Assembly: GCF_030373225.1 (NCBI RefSeq)
Contig: NZ_JAUCZG010000003.1
Coordinates: 124,001-188,000, forward strand
Direction: 5' to 3'
DNA length: 64,000 nucleotides
Origin: Hydrogenophaga sp.
Lineage (GTDB): Bacteria; Pseudomonadota; Gammaproteobacteria; Burkholderiales; Burkholderiaceae_C
Made by a program: the position numbers and the translations under genes. Positions 47,199 through 55,819 of this stretch are shown here, piece by piece; within the stretch, counting starts at the first letter, position 1, and the number at the start of each line of letters is the position of its first letter. The notes beneath the pieces were generated by a model that worked only from the letters and a program-made list of their open reading frames with translations, was not told where the DNA came from and did not search any database.

Positions 47199-48110
47199 AT
47201 GCCTGTCACGTTGATTGCCGAATTCTTCCTTCTGGCTGCCCTGTGGGGCTCGTCTTTCCTCTTCATGCGACTGGGAGCGGCCGAATTCGGCATCGTGCCT
47301 ACCGCGGGGCTGAGGGTGTTGCTGGCCGCGCTCTTCCTGCTGCCGGTGTTTCTGGTCAAGGGGGTCTGGGCCGATTTCCGCCGGCGCGCCCGGGCCATCC
47401 TGTTCGTCGGCCTGCTCAATTCGGGCATTCCGTTCATGTTGTTCGCGTTTGCCGTGATGCACATCACCACCGGGCTGACCTCCATCCTGAACGCCACCGT
47501 GCCGCTCACCGGCGCCGTGGTGGCCTGGCTGTGGCTCAAGGACCGTCCGGGTGGCTCGCGACTGCTGGGGCTGGCCATCGGCTTTGCCGGGGTCACGCTG
47601 CTGGTCATCGGCAAATCGGGCTTCAGCGCCACCGGTGTGGCCGGCGCCGGCTCCGCCGGCATCACCCTGCTGGCCATGGGCGCCTGTCTGCTGGCCACGC
47701 TGTGTTATGGCCTGGCGGCCAGCTTCACCAAACGCCACCTCACCGGCGCCCACCCCCTGGCCACCGCCACCGGCAGCCAGATCGGCGCCGCGCTTGGCCT
47801 GGCGGTGCCCATGTTGTGGTTCTGGCCCAGCCAGCCGGTGAGCATCACCGCCTGGGCCGCCGTCGCAGCGGTCGCGCTGCTGTGCACGTCCATCGCCTAC
47901 ATCCTGTTTTTCCACATCATCGAACAGGCAGGCCCGAGCAAGGCACTGACCGTCACCTTTCTGGTGCCGGTGTTTGCGCTGGGCTACGGCGCGCTGTTCC
48001 TGGGCGAGACGATCACGCCGTGGATGGTGGGTTGCGGTCTGGTGATCGTCTGCGGCACGGCCTTGTCCACCGGGCTGGTGCGCCTGCGCTGGCTGGAGCG
48101 GGCCGCCTGA
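47199..48110 (+). CDS. DMT superfamily (EamA) transporter
   Basis: Membrane protein of 303 residues with ten predicted TM segments in two EamA repeats, starting LIAEFFLLAALWGSSFLFMR. The second repeat starts around GSAGITLLAMGACLLATLCYGLAASF. Substrate unknown; family members export amino acids, metabolites or drugs. It follows ogt by 12 bases and may be co-transcribed with the alkylation repair genes. Confidence 0.9.
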   Translation: MPVTLIAEFFLLAALWGSSFLFMRLGAAEFGIVPTAGLRVLLAALFLLPVFLVKGVWADFRRRARAILFVGLLNSGIPFMLFAFAVMHITTGLTSILNATVPLTGAVVAWLWLKDRPGGSRLLGLAIGFAGVTLLVIGKSGFSATGVAGAGSAGITLLAMGACLLATLCYGLAASFTKRHLTGAHPLATATGSQIGAALGLAVPMLWFWPSQPVSITAWAAVAAVALLCTSIAYILFFHIIEQAGPSKALTVTFLVPVFALGYGALFLGETITPWMVGCGLVIVCGTALSTGLVRLRWLERAA

Positions 48111-48160
48111 GGCGGGGAGCGCCGGCGCAGTGCCGCAAGCGGCCTGGCTCCGATGACATC

Positions 48161-48178
48161 GCGGGCTGCTCAGCCCGC
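48161..48178. terminator. Possible bidirectional hairpin between converging genes
   Basis: GCGGGCTG and CAGCCCGC form a perfect inverted repeat in the 171-base gap between the DMT gene and the regulator gene. It lacks a T-run on both sides, so termination is uncertain. Confidence 0.4.
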
Positions 48179-48210
48179 CTTCAAGGTGAACAACCGGGGA
48201 GAAGCGGAAC

Positions 48211-48221
48211 CAGACTGTCGT
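48211..48221. repeat. 11-bp direct repeat, left copy
   Basis: CAGACTGTCGT lies 60 bases outside the regulator end of the transport/catabolism cluster. The same 11 bases occur at 59369-59379, beyond the other end. See the matching finding. Confidence 0.4.
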
Positions 48222-48281
48222 CCCCCGGCATGTGCCCAAGCCGCTGAGCAGGAGAAGCGCCACCCGCGCAAGCGCGCAGCT

Positions 48282-50225
48282 TCAGCCCAGGTTCGACGAC
48301 GGTGAGCGCAGCGCGTGCAGCTGCAGTGCCAGGTGCAGCGCCAGGCGGCGCCCCGGCAGATCCCATGGACCGAGCAAGGCGTCAGCTGCGGCCAGGCGGT
48401 TGCGCAGCGTGTTGATGTGCAGCCCAAGGCGGCTGGCTGCCGCCTTGGCGCTGCAGCCCAGGTCGAGATAGGTCAAAAGGCTCGTTGCCAGCTTCGTGCC
48501 GCGTGTCCGGTCATGCGCCAACAATGCGCCGACGGTTGCGTCGATGAAGGTCTGAGGAGCTGGTCCGCCGACGGCCGCATTGTTGCCAAAAGCTGCGACA
48601 AATGGCGCGAGTTCGTCGACCAGACGAATGCAGGCTTTGGCGGTGAGGTCCTCCGACGCCAGCATGCGCAACAGCACCAGGCCTTTGTGCAGCCCCGCGA
48701 AGCTGTCCGGCAGCACCGCCAGCGTGTCGCAACGCGCCGAAACCAGTCCCACGGCGGTCAGCCTGGGCTTCTCGTCCAACGCCTTCAGCATCGTCTGGCG
48801 CAGCGCCGCGGGATCGCGATCGGCACACAACACGACAACCCGGCCGTCCATTTCGCAGACGCGAGCGCGAGGGTCGTCGAGCCGGGCCTGCAGCCGCCGT
48901 TGCACAGCCGTCGTGGTGGCGCCGGCGGCGCTTCCCATCGCGGTGACCTCGAGCAGCGCCAGCACCGTCGCGGTGCCGGACGTCAGCCCTCGCGCCGCGG
49001 CCCGGCCGGCAAGCGCCGCACTGCCGAGGCGCATCGGGTTCAGCAGGTCCGCCAGCAAGTGCTCCGAGTCGGCGGCCTGGGAGTCGACCGTCAGTCGCGG
49101 CGCCAGCAACATCAGCGCCACAACAAGTGCGCTGCGTTCCAGGGTGCGCACTGCGACGTCAGAAAGCGGTTCCGCGCTCAAGACCAGCAGGCCACCGAGC
49201 AGGCGGCTGCCGCCCACGATCGCCGCCAGACGGCCCATGCGTCCCGGCGGCGCAGCCATGGCCACGGAGCGACCACTGAGGCGGCTGTCGTCGAGTGCGG
49301 CGTGCAGTTGCAACCCCTGCAACCACCGGGCCAGACTGCCGCCGGCCCCGCTGACACCCACGCCGTCGGATCCGGCCATGCACAGGACCGTGTCGGCGTC
49401 ATCGACCACCACCACCTCGGCGCCAAGAAGGCTGGCAACGGTGCGGCACACATCGAGTTGCGTGCCCCCCCGGGCCACCAGTCGCGTCAGCCGTTCATGA
49501 GCGTCGGCCGCCATTTCCAAAGCTTCGGTCTGCTGTTGCAACCGCTGGTTGCTGAATTCGGCCTGCGCCAGCGCCCTGCGCGTCTGCGCATGGGCTTGCG
49601 CATTGCGCACCGCCACCACGGCTTGCGCGGCAAGCATCCCGAGGGTGGCGATGTCGGGATGCGTGTACTCGCGCACCACCCGGTCGGCGAGCACCAGCAC
49701 GCCGATGAAGTCGGTTCCTGACAACATCGGCACCGCCACCATGGACAGCAAGCCTTCGCCGCGCAAGGTCGCGTCGATCTGCGCGTCGTGAATGACCCGC
49801 TCATCGGCGAAATAGTCGGCCGTTGCGAAAGGTGAGCGGGTGCGCCTGACATAACCGGCGGCGCCGCGGCCGTGCGCGACGCGCATCAACTGCGCCCATT
49901 CAGCGGTGACACCGTCGATTGCCAACACCACAAGGTCGTCCTCGCTTGCGACGTCGGGCCCCGCAATCCAGCCGATGTGACTGCCAAGCAATGCGCGGCT
50001 GCGCTCGACGATGGCCTGCAGCACACCCGCTGGCTCTCGCAGCACGGTCAGGTCGCGGGCTGTATCGGCCACGGCCCGCCAGGCCCGCTCGCGGTCGCGC
50101 GACTGCGCCACCTGCAACCGCAGCGACGCCAGTTCGACGGGGTCGGCACTGCGCGTCAGTGCTGCACCGACGACCGCCGGATCGGGATCGTCCAGATCGT
50201 CGGGGTCGTAGGAGGGTCGGTGCAT
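48282..50225 (-). CDS. GAF-domain transcriptional regulator with PucR/CdaR-type HTH
   Basis: Regulator of 647 residues. A GAF-type sensor lies at about residues 45-195 (TARDLTVLREPAGVLQAIVE, GYVRRTRSPF and following). It is followed by a short coiled linker (AQAEFSNQRLQQQTEAL), a long PucR-like middle region, and a C-terminal HTH of the PucR family (LTYLDLGCSAKAAASRLGLH, then INTLRNRL). The ATG at 50225 lies behind GGAG and a run of eight C; an in-frame ATG at 50252 is the alternative. It diverges from the ABC importer genes over a 144-base gap with a TCCTGTG/CACAGGA dyad. Likely role: ligand-responsive control of the neighbouring cluster. Confidence 0.87.
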   Translation of the reverse strand: MHRPSYDPDDLDDPDPAVVGAALTRSADPVELASLRLQVAQSRDRERAWRAVADTARDLTVLREPAGVLQAIVERSRALLGSHIGWIAGPDVASEDDLVVLAIDGVTAEWAQLMRVAHGRGAAGYVRRTRSPFATADYFADERVIHDAQIDATLRGEGLLSMVAVPMLSGTDFIGVLVLADRVVREYTHPDIATLGMLAAQAVVAVRNAQAHAQTRRALAQAEFSNQRLQQQTEALEMAADAHERLTRLVARGGTQLDVCRTVASLLGAEVVVVDDADTVLCMAGSDGVGVSGAGGSLARWLQGLQLHAALDDSRLSGRSVAMAAPPGRMGRLAAIVGGSRLLGGLLVLSAEPLSDVAVRTLERSALVVALMLLAPRLTVDSQAADSEHLLADLLNPMRLGSAALAGRAAARGLTSGTATVLALLEVTAMGSAAGATTTAVQRRLQARLDDPRARVCEMDGRVVVLCADRDPAALRQTMLKALDEKPRLTAVGLVSARCDTLAVLPDSFAGLHKGLVLLRMLASEDLTAKACIRLVDELAPFVAAFGNNAAVGGPAPQTFIDATVGALLAHDRTRGTKLATSLLTYLDLGCSAKAAASRLGLHINTLRNRLAAADALLGPWDLPGRRLALHLALQLHALRSPSSNLG

Positions 50226-50257
50226 GGGGGGGGTTCTCCAAGGAGTTTTCAACCGAA

Positions 50258-50278
50258 TCCTGTGATTAACACACAGGA
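50258..50278. promoter_or_regulatory. Candidate operator of the GAF/PucR regulator
   Basis: TCCTGTG (50258-50264) and CACAGGA (50272-50278) form a perfect 7-base inverted repeat with a seven-base spacer ATTAACA. It is the only strong dyad in the divergent gap, 32 bases from the regulator start and 91 from the permease start. Confidence 0.62.
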
Positions 50279-50369
50279 AACCGATCGAAGGCTGTGCATC
50301 TCACACATTGCCACATTGCCGAGCTGCACCGACGATCGACGCTGGTTCAAAAAAAGATGGAGACGCAAC

Positions 50370-51341
50370 ATGAGGCTGCCCCGCCTGTCCCAGCAAACAA
50401 TTGTCTTTGCGATCTTCACCCTGATGTTCGCCGGCTTCTCGGTTTTGCTGCCCGGATTCCTCAACACCGGCAACATGCTGGGACTGCTGCAAAACGTTGC
50501 CATCCTCGGCATCCTGGGTTTGGGCATGGCGATCATCGTCATCGGCCGGGGAATCGACATTTCCATGGTGGCTGTGCTGGCCGTGCCAGCCGGATTGATC
50601 CTGCAGATGGTGCAGGACGGTCATTCGGTGCCCGTGGCCTTCGCCGCAGCGCTGGCGCTGGCACTGGTCTTCGGTCTGATCAACGGCTGGCTCACGGCCT
50701 ATGCCGAGGTGCCATCGCTGTTCACGACGCTGGCTTCGGGTCTGTTCCTGGCCGGGCTCGGACAGGTGGCGTTCTTTCGCCTCGACGTGGTGCAGTGGAG
50801 CCCGAAGCTCGACGGCCTTGCCTGGGTCGGCCGCGGCACGCTGGCCGGTATCCCGATGCCTGTGGTGATGTTTGGTCTGGTTGCTGTGGCAGTGGCCTTC
50901 TTCCTGCGCCGCACCCGGCTGGGCAGTTATGTCTACGCCATCGGCGACAACCCCTTCGGTGCGCGCACCACCGGCATCCCGACACGGCCGGTGATCGTGT
51001 TGCAGTACGTGCTGGCGGCGTTGATCGGGGCCTTTGCCGGCATGGTGATGGCGGCCTCGGTGAACAGCATGCCCACGCGCATTTACAACTCCACGCTGAT
51101 CTACGACGTCATCCTGGTCGTGGTGCTCGGCGGCATCGGCCTGGCAGGCGGGCGTGGCGGCGTGATCAACGTGATCATCGGAACCTTGCTGATCGGAACC
51201 TTGCTCAACGGCATGACGATCATGGACGTGTCCTATTCAGCCCAGAACCTGGTCAAGGGGGTGGTGCTGCTGGCGGCCATCCTGATCGATTCGTTCGTCA
51301 ATCCGCGCAACGAAGAAACCGCCCAACAGGGTGATATATGA
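50370..51341 (+). CDS. ABC transporter permease (ribose/RbsC type)
   Basis: Permease of 323 residues with about ten membrane segments. MAIIVIGRGIDISMVAVLAVPAGL is the RbsC-like region with the conserved Gly-x-Asp-x-Ser motif, and the C-terminal LVVVLGGIGLAGGRGGVINVIIG is also typical. The ATG at 50370 has GGAG seven bases upstream; the longer frame from 49872 is antisense to the regulator. It has no extra domain, unlike the second permease at 52524. The binding protein gene follows 61 bases downstream. Confidence 0.92.
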   Translation: MRLPRLSQQTIVFAIFTLMFAGFSVLLPGFLNTGNMLGLLQNVAILGILGLGMAIIVIGRGIDISMVAVLAVPAGLILQMVQDGHSVPVAFAAALALALVFGLINGWLTAYAEVPSLFTTLASGLFLAGLGQVAFFRLDVVQWSPKLDGLAWVGRGTLAGIPMPVVMFGLVAVAVAFFLRRTRLGSYVYAIGDNPFGARTTGIPTRPVIVLQYVLAALIGAFAGMVMAASVNSMPTRIYNSTLIYDVILVVVLGGIGLAGGRGGVINVIIGTLLIGTLLNGMTIMDVSYSAQNLVKGVVLLAAILIDSFVNPRNEETAQQGDI

Positions 51342-51402
51342 AGCGGCACCCCGTTCCTTCCGTCCCTTGCGGACACCCACCAAGAACCATCCGGAGACAC
51401 GC

Positions 51403-52413
51403 ATGACGAAACAACTCGGCATTCTCAAAAGCATCACCATCGCGGCCGCGCTGGGAGCCAGCATGGGCGCTTTCGCTCAGGGAAAGGGCCTTGAAGAGCC
51501 ATTTCGCGACAGCTATAGAAAAACCATGTCGGGCAAGGTCGTGGCCTATGTGCCGGTTGCGCTGGGTTTCGACCTCGCACAGGGCTGGCTCGAAGGCCTC
51601 AAGCGGGAACTCGAGCCGCTGGGCGTGAAGATCGTCGCCCGCGACCCGAACTGGAGCACCAACGCCGGCGCGCAGGCGGTGACCGCGCTGATCGGGGAAA
51701 AGCCCGATGTGCTGGTGGTGCACAACCCCGACGTGCAGACCTACGCCAAGTTGCTGCGCAAGGCCGAGGCCGATGGCATCCAGGTCATCCAGATCAACAT
51801 GCGCTCGTCTTACTCGTCGGTCGCCTATGTCGGCGCGGATTGGGTTGAAATCGGCGAAGGCGCGGCGACGGCTGTGGTCGAGGCCTGCAAAGGCAAATCG
51901 AACAAGATCGCGATTGTGCAGGGCGCGTTGTCTGCCGCAGCCAGCGCCTACACGCTCAAGGGCGTGGAAAACGTGCTGGCAAAAAACCCGCAGATCAAGG
52001 TCGTGTCCAGCCAGGCTGCCGATTGGGATGCCGCCAAGGCCAAGGGCATCACCCAGACCGTGCTCAAGCAACACCCCGACCTGTGCGGCATCGTCGGTTT
52101 CTGGGACGGCATGGATTCAGGCACGGCAGCGGCCATCAAGGAAGCGGGCCTGACCGGCAAGGTCTTCCTCGCCACGTCGGGCGGAGGCGAGCAAAAGGGC
52201 GCCTGTGATCAGGTCAAAAGCGGTGCTTTCGACCTGAACTTGAGCTACGACGTACCCACGCAGGCCACCACGATGGCTGCCCAGATCAAGTGGCTGTTGC
52301 AGAACCCGGGCAAGACGACTGGCCTGAAGGGTTCGATCTACACCACCCTGATCCCGATCACCAAGGCCAACGCCAACATCGAGGGCACGTGCTGGAAGTT
52401 GGGCAAATCCTGA
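51403..52413 (+). CDS. Sugar-type ABC transporter substrate-binding protein
   Basis: Periplasmic binding protein of 336 residues in the RbsB/Peripla_BP_4 group. A signal peptide ends near residue 25 (AAALGASMGAFAQ). The mature part shows VAYVPVALGFDLAQGWLEGLK, VLVVHNPDVQTYAKLLRKAE, and GIVGFWDGMDSGTAAAIKEAG. CGGAG precedes the ATG. The family binds sugars but also autoinducer-2, polyols and aromatic or lactone-like compounds, so the ligand is open. It is encoded between the two permeases. Confidence 0.9.
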   Translation: MTKQLGILKSITIAAALGASMGAFAQGKGLEEPFRDSYRKTMSGKVVAYVPVALGFDLAQGWLEGLKRELEPLGVKIVARDPNWSTNAGAQAVTALIGEKPDVLVVHNPDVQTYAKLLRKAEADGIQVIQINMRSSYSSVAYVGADWVEIGEGAATAVVEACKGKSNKIAIVQGALSAAASAYTLKGVENVLAKNPQIKVVSSQAADWDAAKAKGITQTVLKQHPDLCGIVGFWDGMDSGTAAAIKEAGLTGKVFLATSGGGEQKGACDQVKSGAFDLNLSYDVPTQATTMAAQIKWLLQNPGKTTGLKGSIYTTLIPITKANANIEGTCWKLGKS

Positions 52414-52523
52414 TCCGCATGGCCCGGCTGGCCGGGCGTGCCCGACACGTCGCGGCCTCGCCAACCCGCAATGCCGTCGCACGCCGGCAAGCCGTCTGAC
52501 GCCCACAACCTGACCGCAAGAAC

Positions 52524-54710
52524 ATGGAAAACACCTTGAACCGAGGAGGCAATTTGCCGCCCAGCGCCCCCGCGGCGTCGGCTGAAGAGTCGCTGCGCGA
52601 CCGGCTGACCCGCTGGCGCTATCGCTATTGGCCGGATCATCTGCTTGGCGAAATTCTGGCCAAGCGCTGGATGGAGACGGCCATTCCGGTGGTGGTGCTG
52701 TTGTTGGTGGTCATTGGCCTCTCGCAGCTGTTGCCGAACTTCTTTTCGCCGTACAGCCTGGCCAATACCGGGCGCCAAGCGGGAGAAATCGGTTTCATCG
52801 TGTTTGGCATGGCACTGGTGATGATCGTCGGCGGCATCGACCTGTCGGTGGGGTCGACGTTCGCGCTGACCAATTTCACCGCACTTTTCCTGATGCATGT
52901 GCTCGGTTGGCCGGTGGTCGGCGCAGTGGCCGTGACGCTGCTCGTCGGAGCGCTGCTCGGCGCGGTCAATGGTGTGCTGATCGGCTATTTCCGCTTGCGC
53001 GCCTTCCTGACCACCCTGATCACGCTGATCATCTATCGCGCGATATACGACCTGGCGATCGCCGACTACTCCACCGCCATCGCTGGCGGCTTTCCCGAGT
53101 CCCTGTTCTGGGAGGCGATTGGCAGTGGCGGGTGGCTTGGTGTGCCCACCGTGATCTGGTGTTATGCGGCGGTCGCCGTGTTCGGCCACATCTTCCTGAC
53201 TCGGCTGCGGCCTGGATGGCACATCACGGCCATCGGTGGCTCTCGCCGTTCGGCCTACAACACCGGAATCGCCGTGCGCCGCACGGTGGCGCTGACCTAC
53301 GTGGCCAGCGGCGTTCTCACCGCCATCGGCGGCATCTTCTTCGCGTCACGTCTGGCCACCGCCGGCGGCGACATCGGCGTGGGACTGGAAGTCACGGTGC
53401 TGACCGCGGCCGTGATCGGTGGCATCAGCCTGGGTGGCGGCAAGGGCTCGGTCATGAAGGCGATGGTCGGCACCTTGATCGTGCTGCTGGTCATCAACGG
53501 GATGACGTCGCTTTCCCTGCATGGCGGCTTCAACCGCATGGTGCTGGCCAGCATCCTGATCCTGGCGGCGGTGATCGACATCCGATGGCTCAAGAACCGC
53601 CACCGCATCGTCAGCAAGGTCTATGTCAGCCCGACCTACCACGCACTTCCGCCCTTGCCGTCGACCGCACCCGATTGCGGAACCGCTTGGGCACAAAACG
53701 ACAAACTGCGCTCCGTCAAGGTCATTGGCCTGGGCCTTATCGAAGGCCCGGAGGACGTGATCCTCGATCGTCACGACAACCTGTATGCCGGCTCGCGCCA
53801 CGGCGACATCATCCGGTTCTTCCCGCCGGAATACGAACGCATGGAGGTCTATGCGCACATCGGCGGCACACCACTTGGCATGGCGTTCGACCGTCTGGAC
53901 AACCTGTATGTCTGCGTCGGTGGCATGGGCCTGTACCGAGTGACTCCGCAGCGCGTGGTGGAGAAGGTGACGGACGAGACGAATCGCAATTACATGTCGG
54001 TGAACGACGACAGCCGGTTGCGCCTCGCCGACGACTTGGACATCACTGACGACGGCCGCATTTTCTTCTCCGAGGCCACGGTGCGCTACGAGATGCATGA
54101 GTGGGCCACAGACGGGCTGGAGGCCCGCGGCAACGGCCGCATCATTTGTTACGACACGCGCAGCGGCAAGACGCACACGGTGATCCGCGACCTGCAGTTC
54201 CCCAACGGGGTGTGCATCGCCAGCGACGGCCAATCCTTCCTGTTCGCCGAGACCTGGGGCTGCAGCGTCAAGCGCCACTGGTTCGACGGGCCAAAGGCGG
54301 GCACCACCGAGACCGTACTGGAAAATCTGCCTGGTTTCCCGGACAACATCAACAACGCGTCGGACGGCAACTACTGGATGTCATTGGTGGGCATGCGCTG
54401 CCCGGCGTTGGATCTGGCCTGGCGCATGCCGGGGTTCCGCCAACGCATGGCAAAGCAGGTACCGCGCGACGAATGGCTGTTCCCGAACATCAACACCGGC
54501 TGCGTACTGAAATTCAACGAGCAGGGCGAAGTGCTCGAAACGCTCTGGGACCTGGGCGGCGAGAACCACCCGATGATCACCTCGATGCGCGAACACCGCG
54601 GTCATCTCTATCTGGGCGGCATCATGAACAACCGCATCGGCCGCTACACCCTGTCTGACGCCGATCCGGACTTCGTGCAATACGACCGGCGCTGGGGAAA
54701 AGCCGCATGA
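52524..54710 (+). CDS. Fusion: RbsC-type ABC permease + strictosidine-synthase/SMP-30-like beta-propeller
   Basis: A single frame of 728 residues. Residues about 50-355 are a second RbsC-type permease, with VMIVGGIDLSVGSTFALTNF and GGISLGGGKGSVMKAMVGT. Residues about 395-728 are a six-bladed propeller of the strictosidine synthase/SMP-30 type: GLIEGPEDVILD, LYAGSRHGDIIRF, FPNGVCIASDG, FAETWGCSVKRHWFDG, and LPGFPDNINNASDGNYW. The Glu of EGPEDV and Asn of PDNI are candidate metal ligands. Because both permease termini are normally cytoplasmic, the propeller should be cytoplasmic. The ATG at 52524 has only a weak ribosome site; a TTG at 52554 lies four bases after AGGAGG and could be the real start. 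The next gene overlaps by four bases. Confidence 0.88.
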   Translation: MENTLNRGGNLPPSAPAASAEESLRDRLTRWRYRYWPDHLLGEILAKRWMETAIPVVVLLLVVIGLSQLLPNFFSPYSLANTGRQAGEIGFIVFGMALVMIVGGIDLSVGSTFALTNFTALFLMHVLGWPVVGAVAVTLLVGALLGAVNGVLIGYFRLRAFLTTLITLIIYRAIYDLAIADYSTAIAGGFPESLFWEAIGSGGWLGVPTVIWCYAAVAVFGHIFLTRLRPGWHITAIGGSRRSAYNTGIAVRRTVALTYVASGVLTAIGGIFFASRLATAGGDIGVGLEVTVLTAAVIGGISLGGGKGSVMKAMVGTLIVLLVINGMTSLSLHGGFNRMVLASILILAAVIDIRWLKNRHRIVSKVYVSPTYHALPPLPSTAPDCGTAWAQNDKLRSVKVIGLGLIEGPEDVILDRHDNLYAGSRHGDIIRFFPPEYERMEVYAHIGGTPLGMAFDRLDNLYVCVGGMGLYRVTPQRVVEKVTDETNRNYMSVNDDSRLRLADDLDITDDGRIFFSEATVRYEMHEWATDGLEARGNGRIICYDTRSGKTHTVIRDLQFPNGVCIASDGQSFLFAETWGCSVKRHWFDGPKAGTTETVLENLPGFPDNINNASDGNYWMSLVGMRCPALDLAWRMPGFRQRMAKQVPRDEWLFPNINTGCVLKFNEQGEVLETLWDLGGENHPMITSMREHRGHLYLGGIMNNRIGRYTLSDADPDFVQYDRRWGKAA

Positions 54711-55819
54711 TCACCGCCATCAAACAATGGAGCGACCGCCTGCTCGGGCGCGGCGCGGCGTCGATCACCGTGCCGGTATTCGACGGCGCATTGAAGTCGA
54801 ACACATGGCTGGAAGATGCGGCCGTGCTGAGCCAACTCGATGCACCGGTTGACCTCGCGAGCGACGGCGTGTCGGTGTTCGTCGCCGACGGCAACACGGT
54901 GTGGCAACACGAGGGCATCAGCACGCAATGGGCACCGCGTGCGGTGGCATGCGTCGACGCCGCCATCTCCGCCATCGCATGTGTGCCCGGCGGCGGTCTG
55001 GCGCTGGCCGTGGGTGGCAGGGAAGTGCGCATTGTTGGCGGCGCGCATGATGGCCTCGTCTTCACACAGGCCGAAGGGCGTGCGCTCAACTGCGTCAATG
55101 CGCTGGCGTTCGGTTCCGACGGCAGGCTGCTGGCAAGCGATGGTTCGGCCACACAGCCACCCGAACGCTGGAAGCACGACCTGATGGAGATCGGCCACAG
55201 CGGCAGGTTGATCGCGTTCGATCTGGCCAGGAACCAGGGTCACGAGCGAGCCAGCGGCCTGAGTTATGCGTTCGGCACCAGCGCCGCCGGCAATGGTGCG
55301 CTGGTGTGCGAGAGCTGGCGTCATCGAGTGCTGCGGGTCGACGCGAATGGCGGTATGCCGGTGCCGCTGGTCGACAACCTGCCGGGGTACCCGTCACGCA
55401 TCACGCAGGCTCGCGGCGGTGGCTACTGGCTGACGTGCTTTGCGCTGCGCACGCAGCTGGTCGAGTTCGTGTTGCGCGAACCCGTGTTTCGCAAGCGCAT
55501 GCTGCTGGAAGTTGATCCGGCCTATTGGATCGCACCCGCGCTGAACTCCGGCAACACCTACCTCGAGCCGATGCAGGGCGCGCATCTGAAAATGATGGGC
55601 GTGGTCAAACCCTGGGCACCGCCGCGGTCCTATGGGCTGGTGATCCGCCTCGATGACAAAGGTTTGATCCGCTATTCGCTGCACAGCCGCTTCGACGGGC
55701 AGAACCACGGCGTCGCCGCCGCAGTGGAGTGTGCGGGTCAGCTGTACCTGTTGGCCCAGGGCAGCAAGCGTTTGCTGCGCCTGTCAATCACCGATACCGA
55801 AAGGAACCTTGCCGTATGA
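54707..55819 (+). CDS. Strictosidine-synthase/SMP-30-like beta-propeller protein, probably not catalytic
   Basis: Soluble protein of 370 residues, paralogous to the propeller half of the upstream fusion. Shared positions include LPGYPSRITQARGGGYWLT against LPGFPDNINNASDGNYWMS, and REPVFRKRM against RMPGFRQRM. The Asp-Asn pair of PDNI is replaced by Ser-Arg, and the first acidic ligand position (EGPEDV) reads LDAPVDL, so metal-dependent lactonase-type activity is probably lost. No signal peptide. It overlaps the fusion gene and the ATPase gene by four bases each (ATGA). Confidence 0.75.
   Translation: MITAIKQWSDRLLGRGAASITVPVFDGALKSNTWLEDAAVLSQLDAPVDLASDGVSVFVADGNTVWQHEGISTQWAPRAVACVDAAISAIACVPGGGLALAVGGREVRIVGGAHDGLVFTQAEGRALNCVNALAFGSDGRLLASDGSATQPPERWKHDLMEIGHSGRLIAFDLARNQGHERASGLSYAFGTSAAGNGALVCESWRHRVLRVDANGGMPVPLVDNLPGYPSRITQARGGGYWLTCFALRTQLVEFVLREPVFRKRMLLEVDPAYWIAPALNSGNTYLEPMQGAHLKMMGVVKPWAPPRSYGLVIRLDDKGLIRYSLHSRFDGQNHGVAAAVECAGQLYLLAQGSKRLLRLSITDTERNLAV

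Noticed and set aside
48282-50225. The PucR-type regulator as regulator of the purine genes
   Set aside because: PucR names a purine regulator in Bacillus, but this gene is 26 kb away, diverges from another transporter, and its dyad does not resemble TGTATACA.
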